Positions 32,717 to 44,840 of a DNA stretch of 64,000 nt are shown here, piece after piece. This stretch comes from Artemia franciscana (lineage: Eukaryota > Arthropoda > Branchiopoda > Anostraca > Artemiidae), in NCBI RefSeq assembly GCF_032884065.1, contig NW_027062617.1:310001-374000 (forward strand), written 5' to 3'. The number at the start of each line of letters is the position of its first letter. Position 1 is the first letter of the stretch. The notes under the pieces were generated by a model that saw only the letters and a list, made by a program, of their open reading frames with translations, searched no databases and had not been told where the DNA came from. Both the position numbers and the translations under genes were made by a program.

Positions 32717-32750
32717 AAAAGAATTCTCCTAATAGTTCCCCTTTATATAT

Positions 32751-33386
32751 AGACCTAAAACACCTCCAGTCAGTCTTTAAGGCAGATAACGCAAAGGCCG
32801 AGTAGAGGAGCTTAAAGCAGCGGAAAAGGACCCAATCCAAACAAGCTTCGCTGCTGATTAGCATACAGTGCGTTTCAGCGTACCAAAATTACTTATCTGA
32901 CAAGTTCAATTACTTATACTTAACGTTTAATGTAACGTAAGACGTCAGAGGTTATTAAACTTGCTAACCCAAGGAATTATCATGTTTCAGAAGGTTCTGC
33001 CTTTATTTAATGGCTGCGTTTTTAAAGGACTAAATACTTCGTAGGCCATAAGGAAGACTCCCCGTGACTTGAACAAAAAACAGTATTCGTACATCTAGTC
33101 TGACATATTTTAAATAATTTTATGTACTATGTGCATAAAATTTTACGTTCCCCGATTGGCTTGAAACTGAAGTAGATATTCAATTTTTTAATTTAATTGC
33201 AATCAATACGTGGCATCACCCTACTACAGAGGGCTTACTCCCAATTGAGCACCCTAAAAATGGGAGTGAAAGAATTTCCATTATATGCCTAACTTACCTC
33301 AAGGTTTTGTAAAAATGTGAGAGAGGAAGGGCTAATATAAATTGTTCCTATGTGAGTATAGATAATAATACAGTTTTAATATCTAG
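32751..33386. other. Intron sequence, no gene recognised
   Basis: The last part of the 7.4-kb intron. It ends TTTTAATATCTAG, the acceptor for the next troponin C exon (AG at 33385-33386). Confidence 0.4.
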
Positions 33387-33530
33387 TGCTCCGCAAGACA
33401 TTCCAGATGTTTGACCAAGGAAAACAGGGTTTTATCGATGCCAACAAGATTTCTACCATCTTAAATACTCTCGGACAGAACTTCGATGAAATTGAACTTC
33501 AAGCAATTATTGAACAGACGGATGAAAAAG
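33387..33530 (+). CDS. TpnC: Troponin C exon: EF-hand I and start of EF-hand II
   Basis: This exon is 144 bp, between the acceptor ATCTAG and the donor GTATGT at 33531. Counting from the first visible residue (E1), it gives residues 8-55 and the first base of Gly56: MLRKTFQMFD and on. EF-hand I loop is DQGKQGFIDANK (residues 17-28), which lacks acidic residues at positions 3, 5 and 12 and is probably unable to bind calcium, as is usual for site I in arthropod troponin C. The segment STILNTLGQNFDEIELQ (residues 30-46) and the start of loop II (TDEK) follow. Next intron: 3018 bp. Confidence 0.93.
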
Positions 33531-34153
33531 GTATGTATTTGTTACTAAATTAACCAGTTTCAGAAAGAGAATCTTTGCCTTAAAGTTTCTGTATATCAAG
33601 TAAGACACCACTTCAAAACTTGAAAATGTTTCACTCTTTTTCGTTTAAAATTTCGTTGGAAAGACCACGGGAATTACATTTTCAAAAACAAAACCAGACA
33701 AAAAAGAAACTGAAAATGAAAACTTTTCAGTTTCTGAAAAGAAACTGAGAATTTTGTTTTGTCAAAATTCCAATGGACAAAAGAAACGTATCAAGTAGGT
33801 ACAGTTTTAAGAAATAGAGATCAAAAGAGGGTGAACATAGAAGCTTGGCAATACCTTTCCAGAGAGTGTTTCTGGCCCTGGATTCATTAATGAAAGTCTT
33901 ATTTTTCCTAACCACTTTCCAGGATAGCAAAAAGTAGGTCCTCTAGAATTTTACCATTTTGACGAAAAAGTTCGTTTTGACACTGACAAAAATGGAATAT
34001 CTCAATAAAATCTTCATAATCCTTAAACAGCAACAACAACAAAAAATCTTAGAAAATAAAGGATTTTAAACATGAATAGACGTAAAAGGGGTCCAGATGG
34101 TGAAAATCCTTTGATTTTGATGTCCCTGGAACTTCAACTATCTTTTTATAAAC

Positions 34154-34480
34154 TCCGCAACACCGAATAATTCTTTACCCTAGACCTTCCATAGCCAGGA
34201 TCGGCACATAGGGCGTCCACGAAGCCTCGCCATGCATCAAGTACCTGAGCTAAAACCCTGACTTTCTCCCTTTGTGGTTGAAGAGACATCCCCTCAATTC
34301 AATTCTCTTTCATACTGCCTTCGTAAAGTGTCTTGGTCAAGTTTTTTCGCGTCTCCTTATAGGGCACCACTTATAAACTCTAAATTAGAGTCAACTATCT
34401 AGGATACGAAGTGTGTGGCCAAGGAACGTCCATCCCCAACATTTTTGAACATCAGTAACTAATGATTGACCATTTTGATG
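34154..34480 (-). mobile_element. Decayed LINE 3' fragment in intron
   Basis: Read on the - strand, the frame VLAQVLDAWRGFVDALCADP, then GYGRSRV, is the typical C-terminus of a non-LTR reverse transcriptase protein. Upstream pieces in other frames, such as WTFLGHTLRI and KGRKSGF, match the usual lead-in (WLGHVLR-type block, then R/K-rich). Stops and frameshifts show it is dead. The rest of the element was not found. Confidence 0.55.
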
Positions 34481-35210
34481 GTGAACTTCTGTCTTGAGAC
34501 CTTTTCCTGCCACGATGTGTTTAGTATTCTTCTAGGGACCATGTTTTCAAAGGCTGGGACTCGTTTCCCGATTTAACGTATAGTTTTCAGCATTCACCTG
34601 CATAGAAGAGATTGGACTGCTATCCTTTAGGTGGGCTTCAAGCCTACTGAGTATTTCCTGCTAGGCTAGATTGGACTTGATGTTAAACCCTTAGGGGAAA
34701 TAACCCTGAAACCGAAATTTTTACGATAGCTCCGGTCGGATATATTATCTTACCGGATAATGACCGAATAACTCACTGATTTTAAAACTAATCTCTTGAT
34801 TGACGTTGCATTAGATTTATATTTTACAGGTGAAGCTAGGCAAGTGATGTTTTGACGTCACTTGGTCAGCTTCGCTTGAATAAAGGAAATGGACAGCAAC
34901 GTTTAAATAAATCTATGAATAAGAATATCTAATTGGATGTCTAACTGAAAACATTTAAATAATGTGTCATAGTTTTAGCCCTTGTTTGAGACCAATTATT
35001 CGAACTAAGACATGGAAGTCTTATATGTCTGATAGGAGTTGTAATTTTAAAGCATTTTATCTCAATGTCTCGACACAGCATCAGTGACTATGAAAATTTC
35101 AAAATGTCATTAAAGATCTGCAAGTTCTTGTTTAATCCCTAAGCGTGATTCGTTGCAATTAAACTAAAATTAAGACTATCATTATCAGTATTCTGATTCA
35201 TTTATTGCCC

Positions 35211-35213
<3 letters not shown>

Positions 35214-35246
<33 letters not shown>
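35214..35246 (+). repeat. Poly(A) tract, 33 bases
   Basis: Pure A run in the troponin C intron, followed by a second A-rich run. Consistent with the tail of a small retrotransposed sequence. No element body could be defined. Confidence 0.7.
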
Positions 35247-35247
<1 letters not shown>

Positions 35248-35829
35248 AGTAGACGGAGTTATCACTAAAGAAAAAAAAAAAGAAAAAAGGACACAAATAC
35301 ACCTTGAAACTTCAAATACATGATCAATAACCTCTTTAATACTCATTAATACGAACAAAATAGTGTGAACAAATTGAAAACTAAGGATAACGAAAATTCC
35401 TTTTTAAACGGATATAAATGGATAATTTGGGAGGGCAAATGGATTATAAGAGGAGGCAAACGTAAAAGATATTTAGCAAATCAAAAGAAGATTGATTGTG
35501 GGTGCTTTTTATCTGTAACTGTAAAAAACTTCCAGAAAGAAGCAATATAAAGCAGATATGAAAGGGCTTTGGCGTTGTAGATGGATGCTGGAAGGTAATG
35601 ATTAAAGCGTAGTTTGTTTTTACGATTCCACCGTAATGTAACAGAACACCTGTTACGGAAGGTAGACAGAACACCTATTTACCTTCAACAAAAACGCAGT
35701 GAAGGTATCTTGCACTGTGTTTTGTTTCGATCATTTTTCAGGAAAACTCTCGCCCCCATTTAAGGATTTATTTACATTTTCTTCACAAGTCCATAGTTTA
35801 AATACATGATCTTCACCTGAAATTTACAT

Positions 35830-35985
35830 TACCCCCCTTCGACGTCGTCAGCTAGGCCAGAATTTCCTCCCAGAATTGCCTGTGCTAAGGAGCAGAATGC
35901 CCTTCTGAAAGAGCTGAAACCAAGTTGGTCTCTCAGCTCCTTTAAAAAGAGAGCTAAAAAGTATGTAAAGCATTAAATATGTTTG
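35830..35985 (+). mobile_element. Possible LINE C-terminal relic
   Basis: A + strand frame reads PEFPPRIACAKEQNALLKEL and ends WSLSSFKKRAKKYVKH-stop. The SLSSFKKRAKKY ending resembles the terminal SL-x-FK-x2-LK-x-Y block of CR1-like reverse transcriptase ORFs. The upstream sequence is in a different frame (RRRQLGQNFLP). Short and low confidence; it could also be chance. Confidence 0.3.
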
Positions 35986-36548
35986 ACTATTTATCTATTT
36001 TATCATTATACATATAATATTTGTGATATTAATATTATTTATTGCATTTTTGTTTCATACTTCAAGAGGAGCGAGTTAAGGAAGGGATGGTGGTTTGGGA
36101 TGGAAATTTGAGAAAAGAGGACACCACACTGTGTATGTACTATCTAAGGGTCCAAACTTACATCAATGTACAAGGAACTATGTTAAGGGTGTTTTTTTTT
36201 TTAATCCAAACCCATATTTAACTTTTTTAACCCGAAAAAAAAGAAAAAAAAATGAGAATAAACGGACAGAATAATTAACAAAGTAACAATAACCCGAATA
36301 CAAACTTATTTAATCGGTTTAACTTTTATACCAATTAGCACATTAGGAGCTAGAACAAATTTTAATCGTGTTTTTCTTTGAAATTTATTTTTGATGTATT
36401 TTTTGTTTAGTGTTTTTCTTCTTTTTTTTTGCTGATCTTAAGGTTTTCGTGTGGACTTTGATGTCTTGTTTCATTAAATTTCTATTATGTCTTATAAGGG
36501 AACGACCGAAGAGCGATTTTTTTAGTTAATTTATTTGTTTTTGTCCAG

Positions 36549-36668
36549 GTACTGGAAAAGTGAATTATGACCAATTTGCTGATATAGTTACCCATTTTCT
36601 TGAAGATGAAGATGCAGAAGCCATGCTTAAGGAACTTAAAGAAGCTTTCCGTTTGTACGATAAAGAAG
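36549..36668 (+). CDS. TpnC: Troponin C exon: EF-hand II and start of EF-hand III
   Basis: This exon is 120 bp, between the acceptor TTTGTCCAG and the donor GTCAGT at 36669. It completes Gly56 and gives residues 57-95 plus the first base of Gly96. EF-hand II loop is DEKGTGKVNYDQ (residues 53-64) with Lys at position 3 and Gln at position 12, so calcium binding is probably lost, resembling insect isoforms with a DPE-x-TGKVNF loop. The central helix FLEDEDAEAMLKELKEAFRL links to site III. Next intron: 3030 bp, with the CT repeats. Confidence 0.95.
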
Positions 36669-37128
36669 GTCAGTTTTCCTTTAGAATTGTCTTTGTCAGA
36701 AAATACCAGTGCTACTAATGGGAGTTTGACAATGCCGTAAGATTTGACTTTGAAAAACCAGAAAAAGAAAACAGCAGCAAGACAACATACTCGTGCGAAA
36801 TCGCAATAATAAAACAACACTTTAGGTAATTTTAAGGTTATGCCTTAAATAAACCTTAAGTGTGTCCTTAACCTCAACTCAGTTAAGTGTGTCTGTTTGT
36901 TATAACCATGCACATACTTTTTCCAAAGTTTGTAGCTCAGAAATGTGATGTGATGATAGTGACGACAGTGGTCAAATACGGTTCAGAAGCATGGGCGTTC
37001 CAAAAACAGGCAAAAGATTTGGTAGATATTCTTCCAGAGAAATTGGGAAAATCCAAGGGAGTGGCAGCCATGCCTTAGACCGTAGTTCGTAATGGGACTT
37101 AGGGACACTGGGGGAAGGATGGGTAATT

Positions 37129-37284
<156 letters not shown>

Positions 37285-37538
37285 GATGGCTGATTCAAAT
37301 TTGATATGACGCTAAATTTGAAGCTGTACAATCAAAACTTAAAGAAACTTTCAATATGAATGGTCAAGTGTGGTAATTATGTATGGTAATAATGGTAATC
37401 GTAAACTCTTCAAAGGTAAACTCAACTTTTCTTTTAGTTTTTACTGACTCTGAAGTACAAATTCAATACATCTGGGCTTTTCATGATAGTTATTCGAAAG
37501 TAAACCTTATGTATCTCTCTCTCTCTCTCTCCCTCTCT

Positions 37539-37574
<36 letters not shown>

Positions 37575-37740
37575 CCTCTTTCTCTCTCTGTCTCTATTGC
37601 TGATTCAAATTTGATATGACGCTAAATTTGAAGCTGTACAATCAAAACTTAAAAAAATTTCAATATGAATGGTAAAGTATGGTAATTATGTATGGTAAAA
37701 ATGGTAATCGTAAACTCTTCAAAGGGTCTTCCCTTTGAAG
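37285..37740 (+). repeat. 310-bp direct duplication containing a second (CT)n
   Basis: GCTGATTCAAATTTGATATG through GTAATCGTAAACTCTTCAAA (about 125 bp) occurs at 37289 and again at 37599, each copy preceded by a CT tract (second tract about 37515-37590). Differences are few. The period of 310 bp includes the CT tract, so the two tracts and flanks arose by one tandem duplication. Confidence 0.85.
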
Positions 37741-39698
37741 AACGTTTTATAAATGATTACTTTTTGACAAATGACCATAATGTGGGATTGTAGCGGTAGG
37801 GAATGGGGGAGGGTGTGTGATTTAGCTTATATTCTTGTCAGGTTTGTGTTCATTTGGCTGATACTCATGTGAACAGAAATCGTTCAATATATAGTAAGAA
37901 TTGCTCAAGGTACATTACAGCTGACTCCAACGGGTCCTTGAAATTATAAAAAAAAAATAATAAAAATAAAGTTCTCAATGGTCAACTGAAGTTAATATTT
38001 TGCTTACGGGTTCTAAAATGTAAAATGAACTTGATTATTGAGCTATTCGAATTCGCGTCAAAAATGAATCTAAAACTCAAATTTGGCCCTAATTAAATTC
38101 AAGGCCCTAATAGGGGGCCGTGGCCATAGGGAAGGGATGTATCATTTTTTTCTGGTTTATGGTCCGTTATTTTTCTCTCTACGAGAATTGAAAAAAAAAT
38201 TGCTTTAAAGAGAAATACGTGAGTTGTTCAATTGTAGAATCGACTATGTCTCTATAACCAACAGTGAAGGAGAGCAAAAAAAAGAAAAAAAGAAAGTAAA
38301 GAGAAAATCATGGTCTGCTGAACATCTGATAAAACAAGAATCTATTAAATAGAAATGATGATTTCTCCCCATGGAAAATTTTCCTGGTCTTGCTCTTGGT
38401 TAAGTGATCATAGCTTATGTACAGTTAAGAGAAAGATCAATCTTTACTGGCAAAGAAAATCATAGCTCAGTGGTTAACTTAGTATTTTACTAAAATATGT
38501 GCTATTCAACACTGTTATGCAATGATGCGAAAATGGGTGTGGCACGGAAGAGTTCTGGTAGCGCTTTGTTAAAGCCCCCACAGTCACTAGTCTTAGATTC
38601 TGTCTTGTAAAGCAGCTTGTCTGTGATTCATTTTATAAAAATCGGACGGTGAGAAGGGCTAGACAGTAGTATTCTGATTAACCTCAGCATAAGGTCTTCA
38701 AGCCGGAGTTCCAGACATTAGAGTTCGGGGATGCAAAGGCATCGGGGTAGAAACTGTCTCTATTACTTAGGATGATTGTGGTTGTCCGTTTTGGATTGAC
38801 TCCAGGATCTGCGTTAAATTTAAGGTTCTTTATGCTAATGAGATTCTGTCAGGACAAGCGTATTTGAGGATGGAGTGTACATTAGGCCTACAAATGTGCG
38901 CCCTAAAAGGACTTTGGTCGTTGTACCTAAAGCGATGCCTTTTTAGTGATGTAGGTAGTAAGGGTAAAGCTGGTTGAGAAAATGCTGCTTTTCGGGGAAT
39001 TGTTTTGTAGGGACATTCCCTTGAAGAAGATAGATGAGTAAGAGTGAAAAATCGGTGACAAACTTGTAATTGCTGAATTATACTATGCCAACAAGTATTG
39101 ATGATAGCGATCAAAGTATTCCTGTCATTTTTATTCCTTGCAGTGCAGCACATGCTCATTCATACTCATTCGTTAAAGATTTAGGTAGACCACTAGATTT
39201 GATACGAGATCAAGAGTTTCATGAAACTAAACAGCTGCAAAATCAACTAAACAGCCTTGCTTTTTAAGCCACCCATTGGACACGATCGAGTATTTTGACA
39301 AGGAAGATAGACCCTCCAAATCTAGGGGGTCAATGGAATATTAATGTTTGTCAAGAACCTCTCTTAGTTATTCTAGTAGCTGCCACAGGATGAAATATTC
39401 TGTCACCTTTGCTATTCATAGCGTTTGGGTGTCAACTCTTTCCCTTCCACTACTTTATAGTAAATTCTCGCGTTCGATCTTCCCGGCGGTGGATTCTGGA
39501 CTCTTAAGTCAACTCGTGCACAATACAAATCAATTTTAACCAAACTGTGCTGTGTTCCCTTCACCCTAGTTTTCTTTCATTTTTATCTTTGCGTCATGTT
39601 TTCTTTTCCTTAATCAACCCTTTTAGTCATGCTTAGTTCTTCCTTTTTATCTTCTATGAACTCTGTTTAATACACATTATATATTTACGTACTTTCAG
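37741..39698. other. Intron sequence, no gene recognised
   Basis: Rest of the third visible troponin C intron. A 109-codon frame on the - strand at 38830-39159 has some protein-like wording but no family match or start/splice support. Confidence 0.4.
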
Positions 39699-39830
39699 GT
39701 AATGGATATATTACAACTGGAACACTGCGAGAAATCCTTGGCGCTTTGGACGATAAACTAGGACCAGATGATTTGGATGGTATCATCGCTGAAATCGATA
39801 CTGATGGCTCTGGAACTGTTGACTTTGATG
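39699..39830 (+). CDS. TpnC: Troponin C exon: EF-hands III and IV
   Basis: This exon is 132 bp, between the acceptor ACTTTCAG and the donor GTAATC at 39831. It completes Gly96 and gives residues 97-139 plus the first base of Glu140. EF-hand III loop is [12 protein letters not shown] (residues 93-104) with Thr at position 12 in place of Glu, so site III is weak or lost. EF-hand IV loop is [12 protein letters not shown] (residues 129-140), a canonical calcium site with all ligands. The linker [18 protein letters not shown] is typical of arthropod troponin C. Next intron: 3794 bp. Confidence 0.96.
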
Positions 39831-40237
39831 GTAATCTAGTCTTATAAGTTTAAGTTAAATAATTGGTAATTCATGTTGTGTGCGGTAATTTAAGCTTGAA
39901 GGGCGGTGAAAATGAAATGTGATTGCATTATCTGGTTAAGTAAGAAAGTTAAGTTAAGGAAGCTTACGCAGCAATATATATATATATTTAAAAATTAGAA
40001 GAAAATCGGAATTGATGAAAAGGAATTTAATTTGAAGTTAGGCTGTTTTTGCTAGTAGCAGGTGCCAAACTGAAAAAAAAAAAATACGGGTAAAAAGTCA
40101 GTAAAGGACAACCGAAGTATAGATGGCACCAAAAACCTTAAGAAGGTGTATCAAACAGCCATGCGTATCTTTAAAAAAAAAAAAAAAACCGGAAACTTCC
40201 ATTTAAATTAGTGTGTATTTTCATAGTAGCAAGTGCC

Positions 40238-40241
<4 letters not shown>

Positions 40242-40318
<77 letters not shown>
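40242..40318 (+). repeat. Poly(A) tract, 77 bases
   Basis: Pure A run in the last troponin C intron, followed by TCTGAAACAGTC. Shorter A-runs precede it at about 40072 and 40171. Length is assembly-sensitive. Confidence 0.85.
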
Positions 40319-40322
<4 letters not shown>

Positions 40323-40368
40323 AAACAGTCTAGAGAAACTTTCTTTAAAAAATCATAGGTTTGCAATT

Positions 40369-40960
40369 GTGGATAGACTTAAAATTTGTACGGTTTTTGT
40401 GAACTCGATCACAAAGTTAGATTGTTATTCGAGAGCGTTTTGTGTATTTTATCAAAAATTTCCAGTTAATTATCTCATTTCACTAGAAATCAAGCTTTTA
40501 AGAAGTAAGGGTAAACTCAGAAGTCAGCCTCATTCAGAACAAAAAAAAGAAGTTATTACCTTCCCCGAAGAAATTGAATATGCCTCTGTCAAATATGGCA
40601 GAAGCATAGGAGATTTAGGACAATGTGCCGTTATCCAGCTCTCTGATTGAGATTACAATGTTTGGCTTTAACCCAGACCCAGTTTCTGTGATTGCTGCTT
40701 ATTAGCGTACATAAATTTTCAGGTTGTAATTTAATGTAGAGTAGGCCTCAACGTAGGGGTCTCTTTTTCTGTATTGTGATAAAATTTTCATTGTTTTCGA
40801 AGCATATAGCTATATCGCGAAATCACAGTTTGGAAATGTAGGCTTCGGAACGAAAAGATGTGTGTGAACTCAAAACTGTTCATGTTCGTGATATTTAAGA
40901 GAGAACTAGAATAAGTCACTTCTTCAATGTTCTTCTTTTTTAGGGCAATTCCTATTGCCC
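40369..40960 (+). repeat. Diverged duplicated block, first copy (last intron)
   Basis: TTGTTATTCGAGAGCG, AGTCAGCCTCATTCAGA, TTGAGATTACAATGTTTGGC, GGTTGTAATTTAATGTAGAG and AAACTGTTCATGTTCGTGAT occur here and again, in the same order, from about 41990 to 43560. The 93-codon frame at 40369-40650 lies in it but the second copy does not keep the frame, so I do not call it a gene. Confidence 0.55.
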
Positions 40961-41232
40961 TATCTTAACTGCGATGTCTCTTTTGAGAAGATAGCGCCCT
41001 GAATGTTTTGAACTAAATTGGTACAAATTAACTGCACATTACTACCCGACCTTATCCAGAGCTCGTAACTTGCAGACTTTGTAGAATCTGAAACAGTGAG
41101 GGGAAATTAAGATAATTCAAACTGAACTAAGATTCTGCTGAGTCTTGAACGAGGAAAATCTTGGAATATATAATAAAAAGAATCATAATAGATAGAAATA
41201 GATAGATAGAAAATCTATCAGAATAGATAGAA

Positions 41233-41371
<139 letters not shown>

Positions 41372-41689
41372 TTGTTTGCTTAAGGAATAAAAAAAAGTAT
41401 TTTTCTCGAATAATCCCATAGTACCGGGTAAAATACTATTTTTGGGCTTATATACTTTTTTCCCCAACCAAACTTTTGGGCTTTTGTGACAGTATCTTAT
41501 CCCGAAATTTTTCCTGCAAGTTTTCTTATCTAATTTAAACGTTCTTTTTATAGTGCTCTTAAATAATGGCTTCCTGTATTTTTTTTACCCGATGTAATTG
41601 TACGGTTTTCTTCAGATTTGAAACTAGTATTCTTAAATGATTTGAATTTTTATCTGACTATTTAATGTAGTTGATTCTATTTATCAGTT

Positions 41690-42660
41690 TTATGTTGAAG
41701 CTTATCTTCAAAAATACTTTATTTTCTTCAAAAATTCACTTGCTCAGAAAAGATATTCTTAGGGGCTTTGGTCAAAATTTAAGAATATCTATGTTGTTGT
41801 TTTTTTACTCGACTCACAGTTTAGATTGCTGTTCAACAGCATTTCAAGATTTTACGAACAAATTTCACTCAAATGTCTAATTTCTCTATAATTCTTACTT
41901 TGACGCTTATCTTCAAAACTGCTCTTTTTTTCAGAATTTGCTTACTCACTAGGGATATTCTTAGGGACTTTTGTCAAGAACTGGATAATGTGTTCGGTTT
42001 TTCTGAACTCAACCCAAAGGTTAAATTGTTATTCGAGAGCGATTTTACAAAAAATTTTCAGCTAGTTCTCTTTTTTTTTACTATAATTCTAGCTTTATAT
42101 TGTCATAAGTCAGCCTCATTCAGAGTAAAAAAAAAATCAAAATAAGTTATTTCCTATCCAGAACAAATTGGGTTTTTCTGAACTCAACCCAAAAGTTACA
42201 TTGTTATTCGAGAGCGATTTTACAAAAAAATTTCAGTTAATTCTCTTTTTTTACTATAATTCTAGCTTTATATTGTCATAAGTCAGCCTCATTCAGAGTA
42301 AAAAAAAAAAAAAATCAAAATAAGTTATTTCCTATCCAGAACAAATTGAATATTCTTGTGTTAAATCTGGCAGAAGTATAGAAGCCTGTTGACCATGTGC
42401 CTAAATTCAGTTCCCAGATTGAGATTCCAAATTTTGGCTTTCGCCCAGGCCCGATTTCTCGGCTTGCCTAAATATAAACATCTTTAAATTCTTAGGTTGA
42501 AATTTAACGTATAGTAGGATTCACCAGGAGCTTAAAAATTCATGATTTTTTTTCTTTCTTCCTTATTGCGATAAAAGACTCGTCGTGTCCAAAGCTTATA
42601 GCTACATCCTGAAACCATGGTTTGGAGTGGAGGCTTTTGGATCGAACTTTAGATCAAACT
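41690..42660 (+). repeat. Tandem and dispersed duplicates in last intron
   Basis: A block of about 177 bp beginning TTTTTCTGAACTCAACCCAA and including ATTGTTATTCGAGAGCGATT occurs at about 41995 and 42172. A weaker relative lies at about 41810. The remainder (42330-42560) matches the block at 40550-40770. Confidence 0.65.
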
Positions 42661-42664
42661 TTAG

Positions 42665-43500
42665 AATCAACACAGGTGAAGCTATTCGTCCTATGGAAAA
42701 TTCACAGAATAAACCCTGTCACACGTAATTAATCAATTCATACCTTATAATTAACAGATTTAAAGCTATTCGTCTTTGGGATATTTCACTGAATAAACAA
42801 CGTCAAATTTAATTTTATCAGTTCAAACTTTATAATCAACAGAATTAAAGCTATTCGGCCTTGGGAAAATTTACTGAATGAACCGCATAAAATTTAATTC
42901 ATCGGTTCAAACATTTACAATAGCCAGACTTAAAGCTATTCGTCCTTGGGATAATTCACTTAATAAATTGCTTCAAATTTAATTCATCATTTCAAACCTT
43001 ACAATCAATTGGTTTGAAGCTATCCGTCCTTGGAAAAATTCACTGAATAAACCACGTCAAGTTTAATTCATACGTTCAAACTTTATAAGTCAACCGAGTT
43101 AAAGCTATTCTTCCTTGTGCAAATTTACTGAATAAACCATGTTAACTTAAAGTCATCAGTTCAAACTTCATATTAAACATAGTTAAAGCTATTAATCCCT
43201 GGGAAAATCCACTGAATAAACAGTGTCAAATTTAATTTATCTGCTTAAACTTTGTAATCAACAGAGTTAAAACTATTCGCCCTTGAAAAAATTCACTGAA
43301 TAAGCCACATCAAATTTGATTCATCAATCAAAACCTTATAATCAACTGAATTAAAGCTATTCGTCCCTGGACAATTTTACTGAATAAACCACGTCAAATT
43401 TAATGCATCACTTCCAATTTTATAATGAATAGAGTTAAAGCTATTCGTTCTTATCAATATTCACTGAATAAACTGTGTCAAATTTAATTCATCAGTTTTT
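42665..43500 (+). repeat. Minisatellite of ~85-bp units, about ten copies
   Basis: The unit contains AAAGCTATTCGTCCTTGGGA, AATTCACTGAATAAACCACG, TCAAATTTAATTCATCAG and TTCAAACTTTATAATCAAC. The AAAGCTATTC word recurs near 42672, 42763, 42847, 42931, 43015, 43101, 43186, 43270, 43355 and 43438, a period of 84-91 bp. Units differ by many substitutions, so the array is old. It ends about 120 bp before the last exon. Confidence 0.85.
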
Positions 43501-43624
43501 AATCAAACGTGTTTTTAATCAAAACTGTTCATGTTTGTGATATTCGAGAGAACTAGAATGATTCCCAACTTGTGTATTACCTTTATGCTTATCCTACTTT
43601 TTAAAAGACTTTGTTTTCTTCCAG

Positions 43625-43653
43625 AATTTATGGAGATGATGACTGGAGAATAA
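43625..43653 (+). CDS. TpnC: Troponin C, last exon and stop codon
   Basis: The acceptor TTTTCTTCCAG precedes 29 bp that complete Glu140 (position 12 of EF-hand IV) and encode FMEMMTGE and a TAA stop at 43651-43653. The EFMEMMTGE end is conserved in arthropod troponin C. Across the visible exons the spliced coding length is 447 bases (148 residues plus stop), and all four junctions keep frame with GT-AG introns, so the gene appears intact apart from the unlocated first exon. Confidence 0.95.
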
Positions 43654-43737
43654 GCAAACACTGCTGAGACTGGGGATACTGGCTCCAAAGTAATTGCTAC
43701 TTATCAGAGGGTCTAGCTCCTATGTTTAGAAATTTTT

Positions 43738-43743
43738 AATAAA
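43738..43743 (+). promoter_or_regulatory. Polyadenylation signal of troponin C
   Basis: AATAAA lies 85 bp after the stop codon and would give a short 3' UTR. A second AATAAA near 43818 could be an alternative. Confidence 0.65.
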
Positions 43744-43829
43744 ATCAGTCTAATGATTGATTGATATTTATAACGCCTGAACTTTCTTTATTATTTCTAA
43801 ATTAAAATTGTCTCTGTAATAAACATTTT

Positions 43830-44459
43830 AGTATGACATTCAGTTTTTGTTTCAGTAAGAAGGTAGCTAAAAAATTGTATAACCCGAACTAAAGGATCTT
43901 TATGATGAATTTGTGTTTACATTTGCATGTTTACTTTATAAAGGAGTGGGTATGCTGAAGAAAATACTGTTACGATAGCGGGATCATTAGACCTGCGGCC
44001 TTGCAGACTTCCAAGCATAAGATTCATAATTGACCAATCAGATTTGAGACTTAATGCGTAATTTATTGGAACCTGAAAAGATTGAAGCTTGGGAAATCAG
44101 TTTCCCAAGTAAATAAGTTTCTTACAATTTCAACCTTTTGATTCTGTAGTGCAAATGTAACATTTAAATCAAGGACAAAAACATGTCATTTATTAATCCT
44201 TGCTTTAATTTGTCAGTTGGCTTAAAAATCATGTTCTTGCACAGGATTATATTTTTGAATCTTAGTTAACTCTGAATCCACCATTTTAATTGGGGGTCGT
44301 TCAAAATTAGAGCCCTTTAGACTATTTTTTTAATATGTCATTACTGTGGTTCTCAACGTGGCAACATCGGATTTAGTGTCCAGTCTGTCTTAAGATTTCC
44401 ATCGAGTGCCTTATTGACACCAAATGAATTAATGACACCAAACGAAATGAGATATCTCC
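43830..44459. other. No gene recognised
   Basis: AT-rich sequence downstream of troponin C with no supported feature. Confidence 0.4.
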
Positions 44460-44840
44460 CGATTACTATTCTTTGCTAGCTATACGGAGAATAGACGAGG
44501 CGTAGAATATGTACAGAGGCTGTGCAAAAAATACGGTTCAGTTCCGCTTTCTAGGTTATAATGAAAGAAAGGCTGAGACGGGTAGGACACTTTCTGTGGA
44601 TGAAGGATGACAGATTGTTGAAGATTGTCCATTTAGGCGAAACTTCTAGGGCTTAATAGAAAGTAAGTCGTCCTCGTGTGGGGCAGGAGGAGGCCATAAA
44701 AAAAGATTTAAAGGAAATAGGAGCTTCCTGAAACAATTTAAAGAGGAAGGCTTTGAATAGATTGGGATGGAAGAGGAGCATATGTAGCTGTGTTGACCTC
44801 AGGTAGCTTGGTGCTGCGGTGAGTTGTTAGTGTTATTAGT
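44460..44840 (+). mobile_element. Decayed LINE 3' fragment
   Basis: From about 44560 the + strand reads MKERLRRVGHFLWMKDDRLL, then KIVHLGETSRA, two stops, RPRVGQEEAIKKDLKEIGAS, a stop, and NNLKRKALNRLGWKRSICSC with a GAAVSC-like end. This is the characteristic C-terminal tail (RLRWLGHVLRM ... DLKEIG ... A-x-NRLGWR) of a group of arthropod non-LTR retrotransposons. Several stop codons make it a relic. The upstream RT domain is absent. Confidence 0.7.

Noticed and set aside
38830-39159. 109-codon frame on the - strand in a troponin C intron
   Set aside because: Some protein-like wording, but no recognised motif, no splice context and no second supporting frame. It may be a decayed retroelement, which I cannot support.
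40369-40650. 93-codon frame in the last troponin C intron
   Set aside because: It lies in a duplicated block whose second copy (from 41990) does not preserve the frame.
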